From: Hyphomonas jannaschiana VP2
GTDB lineage: Bacteria; Pseudomonadota; Alphaproteobacteria; Caulobacterales; Hyphomonadaceae
Assembly: GCF_000685215.1 (NCBI RefSeq)
Contig: NZ_ARYJ01000005.1
Span: 305,355 to 369,354, forward strand
DNA: 64,000 nt
Direction: 5' to 3'
In this document: positions 36,818-45,006 of the stretch, piece by piece
Position numbering within the stretch: position 1 is the first letter of the stretch
Layout: every line of letters starts with the position of its first letter
Position numbers and translations under genes: made by a program
Notes under the pieces: generated by a model
The model's input: the letters and a program-made list of their open reading frames with translations, nothing else
What the model was told of the DNA's origin: nothing
Database searches by the model: none

Positions 36818-37579
36818 GTGCTGCGGAGGGTTCTCACCTCCAGCTATATGGCGGGCGTGGCTCTGGCTGCGCTCGCCCATGGCGGTTTGCTGGCAGGAAT
36901 TGCCCTGCTGGCACCTGCCGGTTCGACGGGTCTTGGCCCGAGGGATGACATGTTTCTCGTGACTCTCGTCGAGGAACCGATGACGTTACCCGCGCAGGTG
37001 CCCGAACCAGACCCGCCGCAAACGAAGCGGCCACCCGCTCCCCCTGAGAAAGTGGAAGATCCGCAGGCTCCGGCGGCTGAAGTCGCAACCGCGCCGGCAC
37101 CGGCCCCTGAGCCGGTAAAGCCGGTTGAAGACGTGCTGCCAGTTCCCGAGCCCGCACCGGCTGCGGATACAGCACCCGGTGGGCCGGAGTCCGGCCCGGC
37201 ATTTGTGACCCTTGCCGCTGACGCCCCTGCGCAAGCGGTGGCACCGCCCTCTGCTGTAGAGCAGGCCGGGTCAAAAGGCGCGGCATCGCTCAGCGGCGAC
37301 GGCAAGGCGATACGGGATGCCTATCTGCGGGATGTGCGCCTGCAACTCGCCCACCATGCGCCGCGAGGCGTGCGGGGGGCTGGGAATTGTGAAGTCGAGT
37401 TTCGTCTGTCATATGCAGGCGAAGTTGTGTTCGTTGGAATACGGACCAGCAGTGGAAGCCGGCTCTATGACCGCAGGTGCCTGAAGTCGGTCACGGCGGC
37501 CGTTCCTTTCCCGGTGGCGCCAGAGGGCGCTGCTGCTGAGGATCTGAGCTTCACGATTGTCATCGAACAGAAGCGCTGA
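36818..37579 (+). CDS. tonB: Energy transducer TonB
   Basis: The 253-residue protein has an N-terminal membrane anchor (about residues 10-32) with a His in the helix (ALAHGGLL), a long Pro/Ala/Glu linker (about 55-130) that spans the periplasm, and a C-terminal TonB domain (about 165-253). The domain contains two cysteines (GNCEVEF and RRCLKS). It starts with GTG 1 bp after the receptor stop, so it is a dedicated partner of that receptor. No exbB or exbD is in this window. Confidence 0.88.
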   Translation: MLRRVLTSSYMAGVALAALAHGGLLAGIALLAPAGSTGLGPRDDMFLVTLVEEPMTLPAQVPEPDPPQTKRPPAPPEKVEDPQAPAAEVATAPAPAPEPVKPVEDVLPVPEPAPAADTAPGGPESGPAFVTLAADAPAQAVAPPSAVEQAGSKGAASLSGDGKAIRDAYLRDVRLQLAHHAPRGVRGAGNCEVEFRLSYAGEVVFVGIRTSSGSRLYDRRCLKSVTAAVPFPVAPEGAAAEDLSFTIVIEQKR

Positions 37580-37591
37580 CCTGCCGCTCGA

Positions 37592-37611
37592 CTGCGTCTG
37601 ACGCAGATTTT
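37592..37611 (+). terminator. Rho-independent terminator of the copper/tonB operon
   Basis: CTGCG-TCTGA-CGCAG forms a short stem-loop and is followed by ATTTT, 12 bp after the tonB stop. Confidence 0.5.
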
Positions 37612-37789
37612 GCTGCAAAATATTGATGCAAGGCCATCCGTTGCCGGACAAATGAGCAGGTATGGCCCATATTCTGCCCAAGTGCTGGGATTGGTAAAGG
37701 AAAGCCTTAATCAGGCATGTCTTTTAATTAATCTTAACGCTTGTGATGGATGGTCACAATCGTTAGCCAAAACGTGTCCCGTATTAACC

Positions 37790-38275
37790 ATGATGTTCAA
37801 GGTTCTTCCGACGTCCTTCTCCTTCCTCGCGGCCTGCGCTGTTGCTGTCATGCCTGCGCAAGCGGATGTGCTGCTGTCTTCGGCCTCGGTCGAACGGGTG
37901 GTCCTGATGGAATACGAGGATGGATCGACGGAAACGGAATACGTGCCGGCAGACGCCGTCGAGCCCGGACAGGAACTCGCCTATGTGGTGAGCTTCCGGA
38001 ACGAAGGGGCCGAAGAGGAAGACAGCGTCGTCATGACCATCCCGGTGCCGGAAGACATGATCTATGTCGATGACTCGGTGATCGCCGACAATGCGGCTGT
38101 CGACTTCTCCGTCGATGGCGGCAAGTCCTTCGCGCCGCGCGATGATCTGGTGATCGAGGATGGAGACAATGTCCGCATGGCCTCCGCCGACGAGATCACG
38201 CATGTTCGCTGGACCTTCGCGCGCGTGACCCCGGGCGAGGAAGGCATGCTGGCCTTCCATGCGATCTTGAACTGA
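37790..38275 (+). CDS. Small exported protein with DUF11-like domain
   Basis: The 161-residue protein has a signal peptide (residues 1-25, ending AQA). The mature part is acidic and all-beta in character. It has a pattern typical of conserved-repeat DUF11 domains: LAYVVSFRNEGAEEEDSVVMTIPVPEDM and a VDDSVIADN segment. It is probably periplasmic or surface-associated. The upstream 210 bp is relatively AT-rich and contains TTAA and TTAAC at 37724 and 37734, spaced 6 bp, one base short of a CtrA box. Function is unknown. The start chosen opens the signal peptide; an ATG one codon later is equally good. Confidence 0.78.
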   Translation: MMFKVLPTSFSFLAACAVAVMPAQADVLLSSASVERVVLMEYEDGSTETEYVPADAVEPGQELAYVVSFRNEGAEEEDSVVMTIPVPEDMIYVDDSVIADNAAVDFSVDGGKSFAPRDDLVIEDGDNVRMASADEITHVRWTFARVTPGEEGMLAFHAILN

Positions 38276-38335
38276 AACCACCCGTCAGCTGCCCTGCATT
38301 GACCCATATACCCGCCCTGGCGTAACGCCGGTGCC

Positions 38336-38965
38336 ATGACTCGTGTGAAGATTTGCGGCCTCAAGGATCCGGACTTCGTGCGCCTCTGCGCAGCGGAGGG
38401 AGCAGACTGGATTGGCTTTGTCTTTGTCGAGGCCAGCCCGCGCTACGTCACACCGGAAGCGGCCGAGACCCTGCTGCTCGGCGTTGGCCGCGCCGTGCCG
38501 GTGGCCTTGCTGGCGGATGCCGATGAAGCGCTGATCGACCGGGTGACCGCGACGGGGATTCGTGTGCTCCAGCTCCATGGACAGGAAACCCCGGACCGCG
38601 TGGCCGAAATCGCTGCGCGCACCGGATGCGAGGTCTGGAAGGCGTGCGGTGTGGAAACGGAAGACGACCTAGCCGGGGCAGGGGCCTTCACCGCTGCAGA
38701 CCGGCTGCTGATCGATGCTAAACCACCAAAGGATGCCGATCGTACAGGAGGGCATGGGCAGGCGTTCGACTGGTCGATCCTGAAAGGCTGGACGGCAACG
38801 AAACCGTGGATACTGGCAGGCGGACTGACGCCAGAGAATGTGGCCGAAGCCATCGCTGCGACAGGTGCACCGGCGGTTGACGTCTCCTCTGGCGTGGAGC
38901 GGCTGCGGGGGCTAAAGGACAAGGAGCTGGTGCGGGCGTTTCTCCGCGCCGCCAAAGAGGTCTGA
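38336..38965 (+). CDS. trpF: Phosphoribosylanthranilate isomerase
   Basis: The 209-residue (beta/alpha)8 enzyme isomerises phosphoribosylanthranilate in tryptophan synthesis. It starts with the diagnostic VKICGLKD (catalytic Cys in ICGL) and ends with the phosphate-binding [10 protein letters not shown] and VDVSSGVE. The aspartate in DAKPP is the usual general acid position. It is the first gene of the trp operon here, 2 bp before trpB. Confidence 0.97.
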   Translation: MTRVKICGLKDPDFVRLCAAEGADWIGFVFVEASPRYVTPEAAETLLLGVGRAVPVALLADADEALIDRVTATGIRVLQLHGQETPDRVAEIAARTGCEVWKACGVETEDDLAGAGAFTAADRLLIDAKPPKDADRTGGHGQAFDWSILKGWTATKPWILAGGLTPENVAEAIAATGAPAVDVSSGVERLRGLKDKELVRAFLRAAKEV

Positions 38966-38967
38966 AA

Positions 38968-40182
38968 ATGATGGACGTTAGAAATACCTGGGACCAGTGG
39001 CCGGACATGAACGGCCGGTTCGGTGAGTTCGGCGGACGCTATGTCGCCGAAACGCTGATGCCGCTGATCCTGGAACTCGAAGCTGAGTACCGCCGGGCGC
39101 AGAAAGACCCGGCATTCAAGGCCGAGATGGACGACCTCTGGACCCATTATGTCGGCCGCCCGTCGCCGCTGTATTTCGCTGAGCGCCTGACCGAGCATTT
39201 CGGCGGGGCGAAGATCTACTTCAAGCGCGACGAGCTGAACCATACTGGCGCGCACAAGATCAATAACTGCCTGGGCCAGGTGCTGCTCGCCCGGCGCATG
39301 GGCAAGACGCGGATCATCGCGGAAACGGGCGCGGGTCAACACGGCGTGGCGACGGCGACGATCTGCGCGCGCTTCGGCCTCGAATGCGTCGTCTTCATGG
39401 GCGAGACCGATGTCGAGCGCCAGAAGCCGAACGTGTTCCGCATGCGCCTGCTGGGCGCCAAGATCGTGCCGGTCTCGTCCGGCACCGGCACGCTGAAGGA
39501 TGCGATGAACGAGGCCCTGCGCGACTGGGTTACCAATGTCGACAATACGTTCTACTGTATCGGCACGGTGGCCGGGCCTCATCCGTACCCGGAACTGGTG
39601 CGCGACTTCCAGTCGATCATCGGCAAGGAAGCCCGCGAGCAGATTCTTGAACGGGAAGGGCGCCTGCCGGACGTCATCATGGCCTGCATCGGCGGTGGCT
39701 CGAATGCCATCGGTCTGTTCCATCCCTTCCTGGAAGATGAAAGCGTCCGCATGATTGGCGTCGAAGCTGCGGGCCATGGCATCGAAACGGGAGAACATGC
39801 GGCGGCTCTCAATGGCGGACGCCCTGGCATCCTGCACGGCAACCGCACTTATCTGCTGCAGACAGATGACGGCCAGATACTCGATGCGCATTCCATCTCT
39901 GCCGGGCTCGACTATCCGGGCATCGGTCCGGAACATGCTTTCCTCCGTGACACGGGCCGGGCCGAATATCTGTCGACAACAGACAAGGAAGCCCTTGAGG
40001 CGTTCCAGCTCTGCACGAAGCTCGAAGGTATCATCCCGGCACTTGAGCCGTCCCACGCGCTCGCACGTGTTGGTGAAGTGGCACAGGAACTGGGCAAAGA
40101 TGGCCTGATCATCCTCAACATGTGCGGCCGCGGCGACAAGGACGTCTTTTCTGTCGCCAAGCATCTCGGAGTGGACATGTGA
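38968..40182 (+). CDS. trpB: Tryptophan synthase beta chain
   Basis: The 404-residue PLP enzyme joins indole and serine to make tryptophan. The PLP lysine lies in NHTGAHKIN near residue 96, and the phosphate-binding GGGSNAIG loop is near 237-244. Length and N-terminus ([15 protein letters not shown]) are standard. It overlaps the next lipoprotein gene by 4 bp. The trpA gene follows only after two inserted genes. Confidence 0.97.
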   Translation: MMDVRNTWDQWPDMNGRFGEFGGRYVAETLMPLILELEAEYRRAQKDPAFKAEMDDLWTHYVGRPSPLYFAERLTEHFGGAKIYFKRDELNHTGAHKINNCLGQVLLARRMGKTRIIAETGAGQHGVATATICARFGLECVVFMGETDVERQKPNVFRMRLLGAKIVPVSSGTGTLKDAMNEALRDWVTNVDNTFYCIGTVAGPHPYPELVRDFQSIIGKEAREQILEREGRLPDVIMACIGGGSNAIGLFHPFLEDESVRMIGVEAAGHGIETGEHAAALNGGRPGILHGNRTYLLQTDDGQILDAHSISAGLDYPGIGPEHAFLRDTGRAEYLSTTDKEALEAFQLCTKLEGIIPALEPSHALARVGEVAQELGKDGLIILNMCGRGDKDVFSVAKHLGVDM

Positions 40183-40553
40183 GGCAGGTTCTTCCCGTCA
40201 TCCTTCTTGTTTCGCTGGGCGCCTGCGTGCCGACGACCAAGTATAGATATGTCCCGCTGACGCAGCAGAATTTCGAGGCGGCGCAGAATGGCGAGAAGAT
40301 TCCGCTCGTGGCGCACGATACAGTGCTCTGTTTCGCCGATGGGCGGACGGCACCCATCCGGGATGCGGAATGGACCGATAATGGCATCTGCGGGCAGGCA
40401 CATCCCCCGATTGGCGGTGATGATGGCAACCGATGCTATGACTGGGACCAGATCGCCGGCATCGGCATTCCATACGAAGGACGCTCCCTGTCGGTTATAC
40501 CCATGGCCGCCGTTCAGATAGGAAAATGTGACCAGGAGGCGTTTGCAGAATGA
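40179..40553 (+). CDS. Small lipoprotein inserted between trpB and trpA
   Basis: The 124-residue predicted lipoprotein has lipobox LGAC (Cys16). The mature part has four cysteines (LCFAD, GICGQ, NRCYDW, GKCDQ) that could form two disulfides. The GTG at 40179 overlaps the trpB stop (GTGA), giving the signal peptide directly; no ATG fits. It overlaps cutA by 4 bp. The family is not recognised. Confidence 0.75.
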   Translation: MRQVLPVILLVSLGACVPTTKYRYVPLTQQNFEAAQNGEKIPLVAHDTVLCFADGRTAPIRDAEWTDNGICGQAHPPIGGDDGNRCYDWDQIAGIGIPYEGRSLSVIPMAAVQIGKCDQEAFAE

Positions 40554-40870
40554 CCGACCTTCTCCTTATCCGCATCACTTGCCCCTCGCAGCGGGTGGCC
40601 GAAGACATTGGCGATGCCGCTGTCGAGCACAAGCTGGCGGCCTGCGCGAATCTGGAAGGCCCGGTCTCGTCCACCTATCGCTGGAAAGGCGTGGTGGAGC
40701 AGGCGTTTGAATACATTCTCTGGCTCAAGGCGCCGAAGGCGAACTGGGACCGGATCGAGGCGCTCGTCCTCACCCATCACCCTTATGATGTCCCGGCCAT
40801 GGTGGCGCTGCCGTGCCTTGAGGCGCACGCGCCTTATGCCGCCTGGGTCCACGAAAACACGGAAAGCTGA
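40550..40870 (+). CDS. cutA: Divalent-cation tolerance protein CutA
   Basis: The 106-residue protein is a trimeric ferredoxin-like fold protein linked to metal tolerance, though its real role is unsettled. The family pattern KLAACANLEGPVSSTYRWKG near residues 29-48 and the HHPYDVPAM segment near 76-84 are clear. It overlaps the lipoprotein gene by 4 bp and trpA by 1 bp. Confidence 0.95.
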   Translation: MTDLLLIRITCPSQRVAEDIGDAAVEHKLAACANLEGPVSSTYRWKGVVEQAFEYILWLKAPKANWDRIEALVLTHHPYDVPAMVALPCLEAHAPYAAWVHENTES

Positions 40871-41697
40871 TGCCAACGGAACGTATTACCGCTGCCTTCG
40901 ACCGCGCGAAGGCGGAAAAGCGCGCAGTCCTGGTCTCCTATCTCATGGCGGGCGACCCCGACCTTGAGACGAGCTATCAGGCGCTCTGCGCCCTGCGCGA
41001 CAATGGCGCCGACATCATCGAGCTGGGCGCGCCCTTTACCGACCCGATGGCCGATGGCCCGGCAATCCAGCGGGCAGGCCTGCGCGCACTGGCGGCGAAG
41101 ACAAAGCTGACGGATGTGCTGGCACTCGCGGCCCGGTTCCGTGAAACCGACCAGACCACGCCGCTGATCATCATGGGCTATGCCAACCCGGTCCATTCCA
41201 TGGGCTATGGGGCCTTTGCAGAGGCGGCGCATGGGGCCGGTGTCGACGGCACGATCATTGTCGACCTGCCGCCGGAAGAAGATGAACCGCTGCGGGATGA
41301 GTACGCCAAATACGGCCTCTCCGTGATCCGTCTGGCGACGCCGACCACGCATGAGGCCCGGATGAAGAAGGTGGCCGAAGGCGCTTCCGGCTTTCTGTAT
41401 TTCGTCTCCGTGACCGGTGTGACGGGCGCTGGAAGCGCCGATCCTACCGTCATTGCAGGGAACATTGAGATGGCCCGGCGCGTTTCAGGACTGCCAGTTT
41501 GTGTTGGCTTTGGTGTAAAAACCGGTGCACAGGCTGCGGAAATGGCTAAAATAGCCGATGGGGTTGTCGTAGGCAGTGCTTTCGTGGAGCATGCAGAGGC
41601 GGCTCACGAATCAGGGGATCTGGCCCGCGCACCCCAGGGCATGGGGGCTCTGGCCAAGGAACTGAGCAAGGCGATCGCAGGGGTCGCCAAACCGTAG
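40870..41697 (+). CDS. trpA: Tryptophan synthase alpha chain
   Basis: The 275-residue (beta/alpha)8 enzyme cleaves indole-3-glycerol phosphate to indole, which passes to TrpB. The catalytic Glu lies in IIELGAPFTDPMADGP near residue 49, and the catalytic Asp in IVDLPPEE near 135. The phosphate-binding GVTGAGS and VGFGVKTG loops are intact. It shares one base with the cutA stop. Confidence 0.97.
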   Translation: MPTERITAAFDRAKAEKRAVLVSYLMAGDPDLETSYQALCALRDNGADIIELGAPFTDPMADGPAIQRAGLRALAAKTKLTDVLALAARFRETDQTTPLIIMGYANPVHSMGYGAFAEAAHGAGVDGTIIVDLPPEEDEPLRDEYAKYGLSVIRLATPTTHEARMKKVAEGASGFLYFVSVTGVTGAGSADPTVIAGNIEMARRVSGLPVCVGFGVKTGAQAAEMAKIADGVVVGSAFVEHAEAAHESGDLARAPQGMGALAKELSKAIAGVAKP

Positions 41698-41725
41698 TGG
41701 CTGTTACAGCCGTGGAGGTTGTCGG

Positions 41726-42691
41726 ATGAACTGGATCAACAAGGTCACCCCGCCTGGCCTGAAGACCATGCTGACCAAGCGTGACACGCCGGATGACCTG
41801 TGGGTCAAATGCCCGCTGTCCGGTGAGCTGGTCTACAAGACCGACCTGGAAGAGAACTGGCATGTGACGCCAGCCGGCGCACACCTGCGGATTTCGCCAC
41901 GCACGCGCTTCCGCCTCCTGTTCGATGATGAACGCTGGGAACCGATCGAGCTGCCGGGCGTCGCCATGGACCCGCTGAAATTCAAGGACGACAAGCCCTA
42001 TCCGGCCCGCCTGAAGGCGGCCAAGGCCAAGATCGCGGCCCGCGAAAAGAAAGAAACCGAAGGCGGCGGCGCGCCGCTGCTGCAGGATGACTGCATGGTG
42101 GCCGCCTATGGCAAGATCGGCGGTGTGCCTGCGGTCGTGCTGGTCCAGGATTTTGCCTTCATGGGCGGTTCGCTTGGCATGGCAGCCGGGGAGGGGTTCA
42201 TCACCGCGGCCCATATGGCGCTGGCCCGCAAGGCCGCTTTTGTCGTCTGCACCGCATCCGGCGGCGCGCGCATGCAGGAAGGCACGCTCAGCCTGATGCA
42301 GATGCCCCGCACGACGCTCGCCATCAATGAACTGGGCGAAGCGAAACTGCCTTATGTCGTCGTGCTGACCGACCCGACCTCCGGCGGTGTCTCGGCGTCC
42401 TACGCCATGCTGGGTGATGTCCACATTGCCGAGCCCGGCGCGATGATCGCCTTTTCCGGCCCGCGCGTGATCGAACAGACGATCCGCGAGAGCCTGCCCA
42501 AAGGCTTCCAGCGGTCTGAATTCCTGCGTGAAAAAGGCCAGGTCGACATTGTGGTCGACCGCCGCAAGATGAAGGACACGCTCTCGCGCGTCCTGTCCAT
42601 GCTGATGCCGAAATCGCGCCGCGCCAGCGACAGCATGCCGGCCTCGCTCAATCCGCCCAAAACGCACGTTGCCAAGGGCAAGACTGATTGA
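41726..42691 (+). CDS. accD: Acetyl-CoA carboxylase carboxyltransferase subunit beta
   Basis: The 321-residue subunit transfers carboxyl from biotin to acetyl-CoA in fatty acid synthesis, together with AccA. The carboxyltransferase core contains FAFMGGSLGMAAGE and the oxyanion segment TASGGARMQEG. The usual N-terminal four-cysteine zinc ribbon is degenerate: only Cys remains in LWVKCPLSGELV, and the second pair is replaced (WHVTPAGAHLR). It overlaps folC by 4 bp. Confidence 0.95.
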   Translation: MNWINKVTPPGLKTMLTKRDTPDDLWVKCPLSGELVYKTDLEENWHVTPAGAHLRISPRTRFRLLFDDERWEPIELPGVAMDPLKFKDDKPYPARLKAAKAKIAAREKKETEGGGAPLLQDDCMVAAYGKIGGVPAVVLVQDFAFMGGSLGMAAGEGFITAAHMALARKAAFVVCTASGGARMQEGTLSLMQMPRTTLAINELGEAKLPYVVVLTDPTSGGVSASYAMLGDVHIAEPGAMIAFSGPRVIEQTIRESLPKGFQRSEFLREKGQVDIVVDRRKMKDTLSRVLSMLMPKSRRASDSMPASLNPPKTHVAKGKTD

Positions 42692-43941
42692 GCGGAGACA
42701 GTGCGGCCCTTGCCGCAGCGCTGAAGCGTTTCGAAGGGCTCTATCCTGAAACCATTCACCTGTCGCTGGGACGGGTCGAGGCTGCGCTTGAGGCACTCGG
42801 CCGGCCGCAGGATCGCCTGCCGCCGGTCATTCACGTCGCTGGAACCAACGGGAAGGGCTCGACGACCGCCTTCATGCGCGCCATGGCCGAAGCAGCAGGC
42901 CTGAAAGTCCATGTCTTCACCAGTCCGCACCTTGTCCGCTTCAATGAACGGATCCGGCTGGCAGGCGAAATCGTCGATGATGCCCGCCTGATCGACTGGC
43001 TGGAGCGGACTTATGAGGCCATCAAGGGCCAGGAGATCACGCATTTCGAGGCGACGACGGCGACGGCGCTGCTGGCTTTTTCCGAAGTGCCTGCGGACCT
43101 GCTGATCCTCGAAGTCGGCCTTGGCGGGCGGTATGACGCTACGAATGTGATCGAGCAGCCTGCGCTGTGTGTGATCACGCCGGTGGACTTCGATCACAAG
43201 GCGTTTCTCGGCTCCGACATCCGCAAGATTGCGGGCGAGAAAGCGGGCATCATCCGGCCCGGCCGTCCGGTGCTGAGCGCCATTCAGCGCAAGGTCTGTG
43301 ACGACGTCATCACGGCCGAAGCGGCGAAACAAGGGGCGCCGCTCTACAAGCTCAAGGCGCACTATATCGATGCCATGCCGGATCATATCGGACTTATAGG
43401 TGAGCATCAGCGGGCCAATGCGGCACTTGCCGCGATGGCGATGCAGCTGTTCGGTAATTCCACCCGCATCCCGCAAGAAGCGATCTTCGAAGGCGCGCGC
43501 ACCGCGACCTGGCCGGCCCGGATGCAGCGTCTGCAGGATGGCCCGCTGACGGCACTCGTTCCGGGCAGGGAAGTCTGGCTGGACGGCGGTCACAATCCGC
43601 ACGCCGCCCGGGCAATTGCCCGGCATCTGGCAAAGCAGGAAGGAAAGACCGTCCTTGTCTCGGCCATGCTGGCGTCCAAGGATGCGACAGGGTTCTTCCT
43701 GCCGTTCCGGTCCCTGCGCCCGCCGGTGTTCACCGTGCCGAATGCGCCGGGCCACCGGGCCGCGGAACCGCAGGAACTGGCGGAAGCCGCCAACACCGCA
43801 GGACTTGAGGCAGTGGCGTGCGAGAGTCTGGAAGCGGGTCTCAAGGCGGCTGCTGAAACCGGCGCAGACCGGATCCTGATCTGCGGGTCGCTTTATCTTG
43901 CGGGGGAAGTCCTGTCGAAGAATGGCGAAGAGCCGGTCTGA
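42688..43941 (+). CDS. folC: Folylpolyglutamate synthase / dihydrofolate synthase
   Basis: The 417-residue enzyme adds glutamate to dihydropteroate and folates. The P-loop is VAGTNGKGSTTAF near residues 51-63. The family motifs FTSPHLVRFNERI and EVGLGGRYDATN follow. The start is a TTG overlapping the accD stop (TTGA); no ATG in frame lies nearby before the family core. A strong hairpin terminator lies 31 bp after the stop, closing the trp-acc-fol operon. Confidence 0.94.
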   Translation: MSGDSAALAAALKRFEGLYPETIHLSLGRVEAALEALGRPQDRLPPVIHVAGTNGKGSTTAFMRAMAEAAGLKVHVFTSPHLVRFNERIRLAGEIVDDARLIDWLERTYEAIKGQEITHFEATTATALLAFSEVPADLLILEVGLGGRYDATNVIEQPALCVITPVDFDHKAFLGSDIRKIAGEKAGIIRPGRPVLSAIQRKVCDDVITAEAAKQGAPLYKLKAHYIDAMPDHIGLIGEHQRANAALAAMAMQLFGNSTRIPQEAIFEGARTATWPARMQRLQDGPLTALVPGREVWLDGGHNPHAARAIARHLAKQEGKTVLVSAMLASKDATGFFLPFRSLRPPVFTVPNAPGHRAAEPQELAEAANTAGLEAVACESLEAGLKAAAETGADRILICGSLYLAGEVLSKNGEEPV

Positions 43942-43972
43942 CACCACCCAAAAATTTTGACCAGACACGAAA

Positions 43973-43999
43973 AAAGGGCGGCCAATCAGGCCGCCCTTT
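43973..43999. terminator. Strong (possibly bidirectional) terminator after folC and mscL
   Basis: AAAGGGCGGCC and GGCCGCCCTTT form a perfect 11-bp stem with a 5-base loop (AATCA). An A run precedes the stem on this strand, so it can serve as a U tract for mscL on the opposite strand. Confidence 0.85.
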
Positions 44000-44076
44000 C
44001 CACTCTACGCGTACTCTACTGTCCGGGAGTATGGTTCTTGAACCTTAACAGAACCCGAACACGGTGACCGCAGGGC

Positions 44077-44490
44077 CTAGCTGGACTGTTTGGCCAGCAG
44101 GTTGCGGATTTCTTCCAGAAGCACTTCCTGGCGCGGCGGAGCCGGCGGCGGGGCAGCTTCTTCCTTCTTCTTCAGATTGTTCATGCCCTTGATGATCAGG
44201 AACATCACGAAGGCAACGATGATGAAGGAGATGATGGCGGAGATGAAATTGCCGAGCTCGACAATCGCGGCAGGTTTCACCACTTCGCCGGCCTCGTTGA
44301 CGACTTCCGGTGTGATCGTGAAGGAGATCGACGACAGGTCGATCCCGCCCATGACCGGGGCGAGAAGGGGCAGGAACACGCCCTGAATGAAGGCGGTGAC
44401 GACGGTGGCAAAGGCGCCGCCCATCACAAAGCCGACGGCCATGTCGATCAGATTGCCCTTCAGGGCGAATTCCTTGAATTCCTTGAGCAT
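44077..44490 (-). CDS. mscL: Large-conductance mechanosensitive channel
   Basis: The 137-residue membrane protein opens under membrane tension to release solutes during hypo-osmotic shock. The N-terminus FKEFALKGNLIDMAVGFVMG and first membrane helix GGAFATVVTAFIQGVFLPLL match the pore-lining segment. The second helix FISAIISFIIVAFVMFLIIKGMN and the C-terminal coiled helix (LLEEIRNLL) complete it. It is a single gene converging on folC. Confidence 0.97.
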   Translation of the reverse strand: MLKEFKEFALKGNLIDMAVGFVMGGAFATVVTAFIQGVFLPLLAPVMGGIDLSSISFTITPEVVNEAGEVVKPAAIVELGNFISAIISFIIVAFVMFLIIKGMNNLKKKEEAAPPPAPPRQEVLLEEIRNLLAKQSS

Positions 44491-44595
44491 TTGAGTTTCC
44501 CCTCCTGAGGCTCCGAGCCTAGATACCTACCGGTTTGATCCTATTATTTGGCAAACCGGTCAAGGCAGATCGTATTTCGGGGGCGCTTGAGAGGC

Positions 44596-44895
44596 CTATC
44601 TCGCCTCAGGGTCTTCGCCGCCATTGACGCGGGCGCGCAATTCCTTGCCGGCCTTGAAGAAGGGGACAGACTTGGCCGGAACCTCCACCGGTTCCCCGGT
44701 CCGCGGGTTACGCCCCTTGCGGGAATCTCGCTGGCGGACAGAGAACGCGCCGAAGCCGCGCAGCTCAACACGGTCACCGCGGGCGAGCGCGGCGGCGATC
44801 TCGTCCAGGATCACATTCACGACCTTTTCCAGATCTTCCTGGCGGAGGTGAGCGTATTCCGTCGCGAGTTTTGCGATAAGTTCTGACTTCAGCAT
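44596..44895 (-). CDS. ihfB: Integration host factor subunit beta
   Basis: The 99-residue DNA-bending protein, with IhfA, shapes promoters, replication and recombination sites. The HU/IHF signature [20 protein letters not shown], then NPRTGEP with the intercalating proline, is complete. The start [11 protein letters not shown] at 44895 is standard, and upstream in-frame starts add unrelated residues. It follows rpsA on the same strand, a common order, with hairpins between. Confidence 0.95.
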   Translation of the reverse strand: MLKSELIAKLATEYAHLRQEDLEKVVNVILDEIAAALARGDRVELRGFGAFSVRQRDSRKGRNPRTGEPVEVPAKSVPFFKAGKELRARVNGGEDPEAR

Positions 44896-44914
44896 CCCTT
44901 TGATATAAAACGCA

Positions 44915-44947
44915 TTTGCGGCGGGAGCGCTAGGCCCCCGCCGCAAA
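44915..44947 (-). terminator. Hairpin just upstream of ihfB
   Basis: TTTGCGGCGGG and CCCGCCGCAAA form a perfect 11-bp stem with an 11-base loop. On the minus strand TTTT follows after a few bases. It may end rpsA transcripts or attenuate ihfB. Confidence 0.55.
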
Positions 44948-44976
44948 CATTTCATCAAATTTAGAATGCAGGTGCT

Positions 44977-44996
44977 GCCGGCCCCAGCGGGCCGGC
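44977..44996 (-). terminator. Hairpin after rpsA
   Basis: GCCGGCCC and GGGCCGGC form an 8-bp stem with a 4-base loop, 10 bp after the rpsA stop. There is no T run. Confidence 0.45.
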
Positions 44997-45006
44997 CTTA
45001 CCCGGC

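Noticed and set aside
37724..37738. Possible CtrA box (TTAA ... TTAAC)
   Set aside because: The spacing is 6 bp, one short of the TTAA-N7-TTAA consensus, and the region is simply AT-rich.
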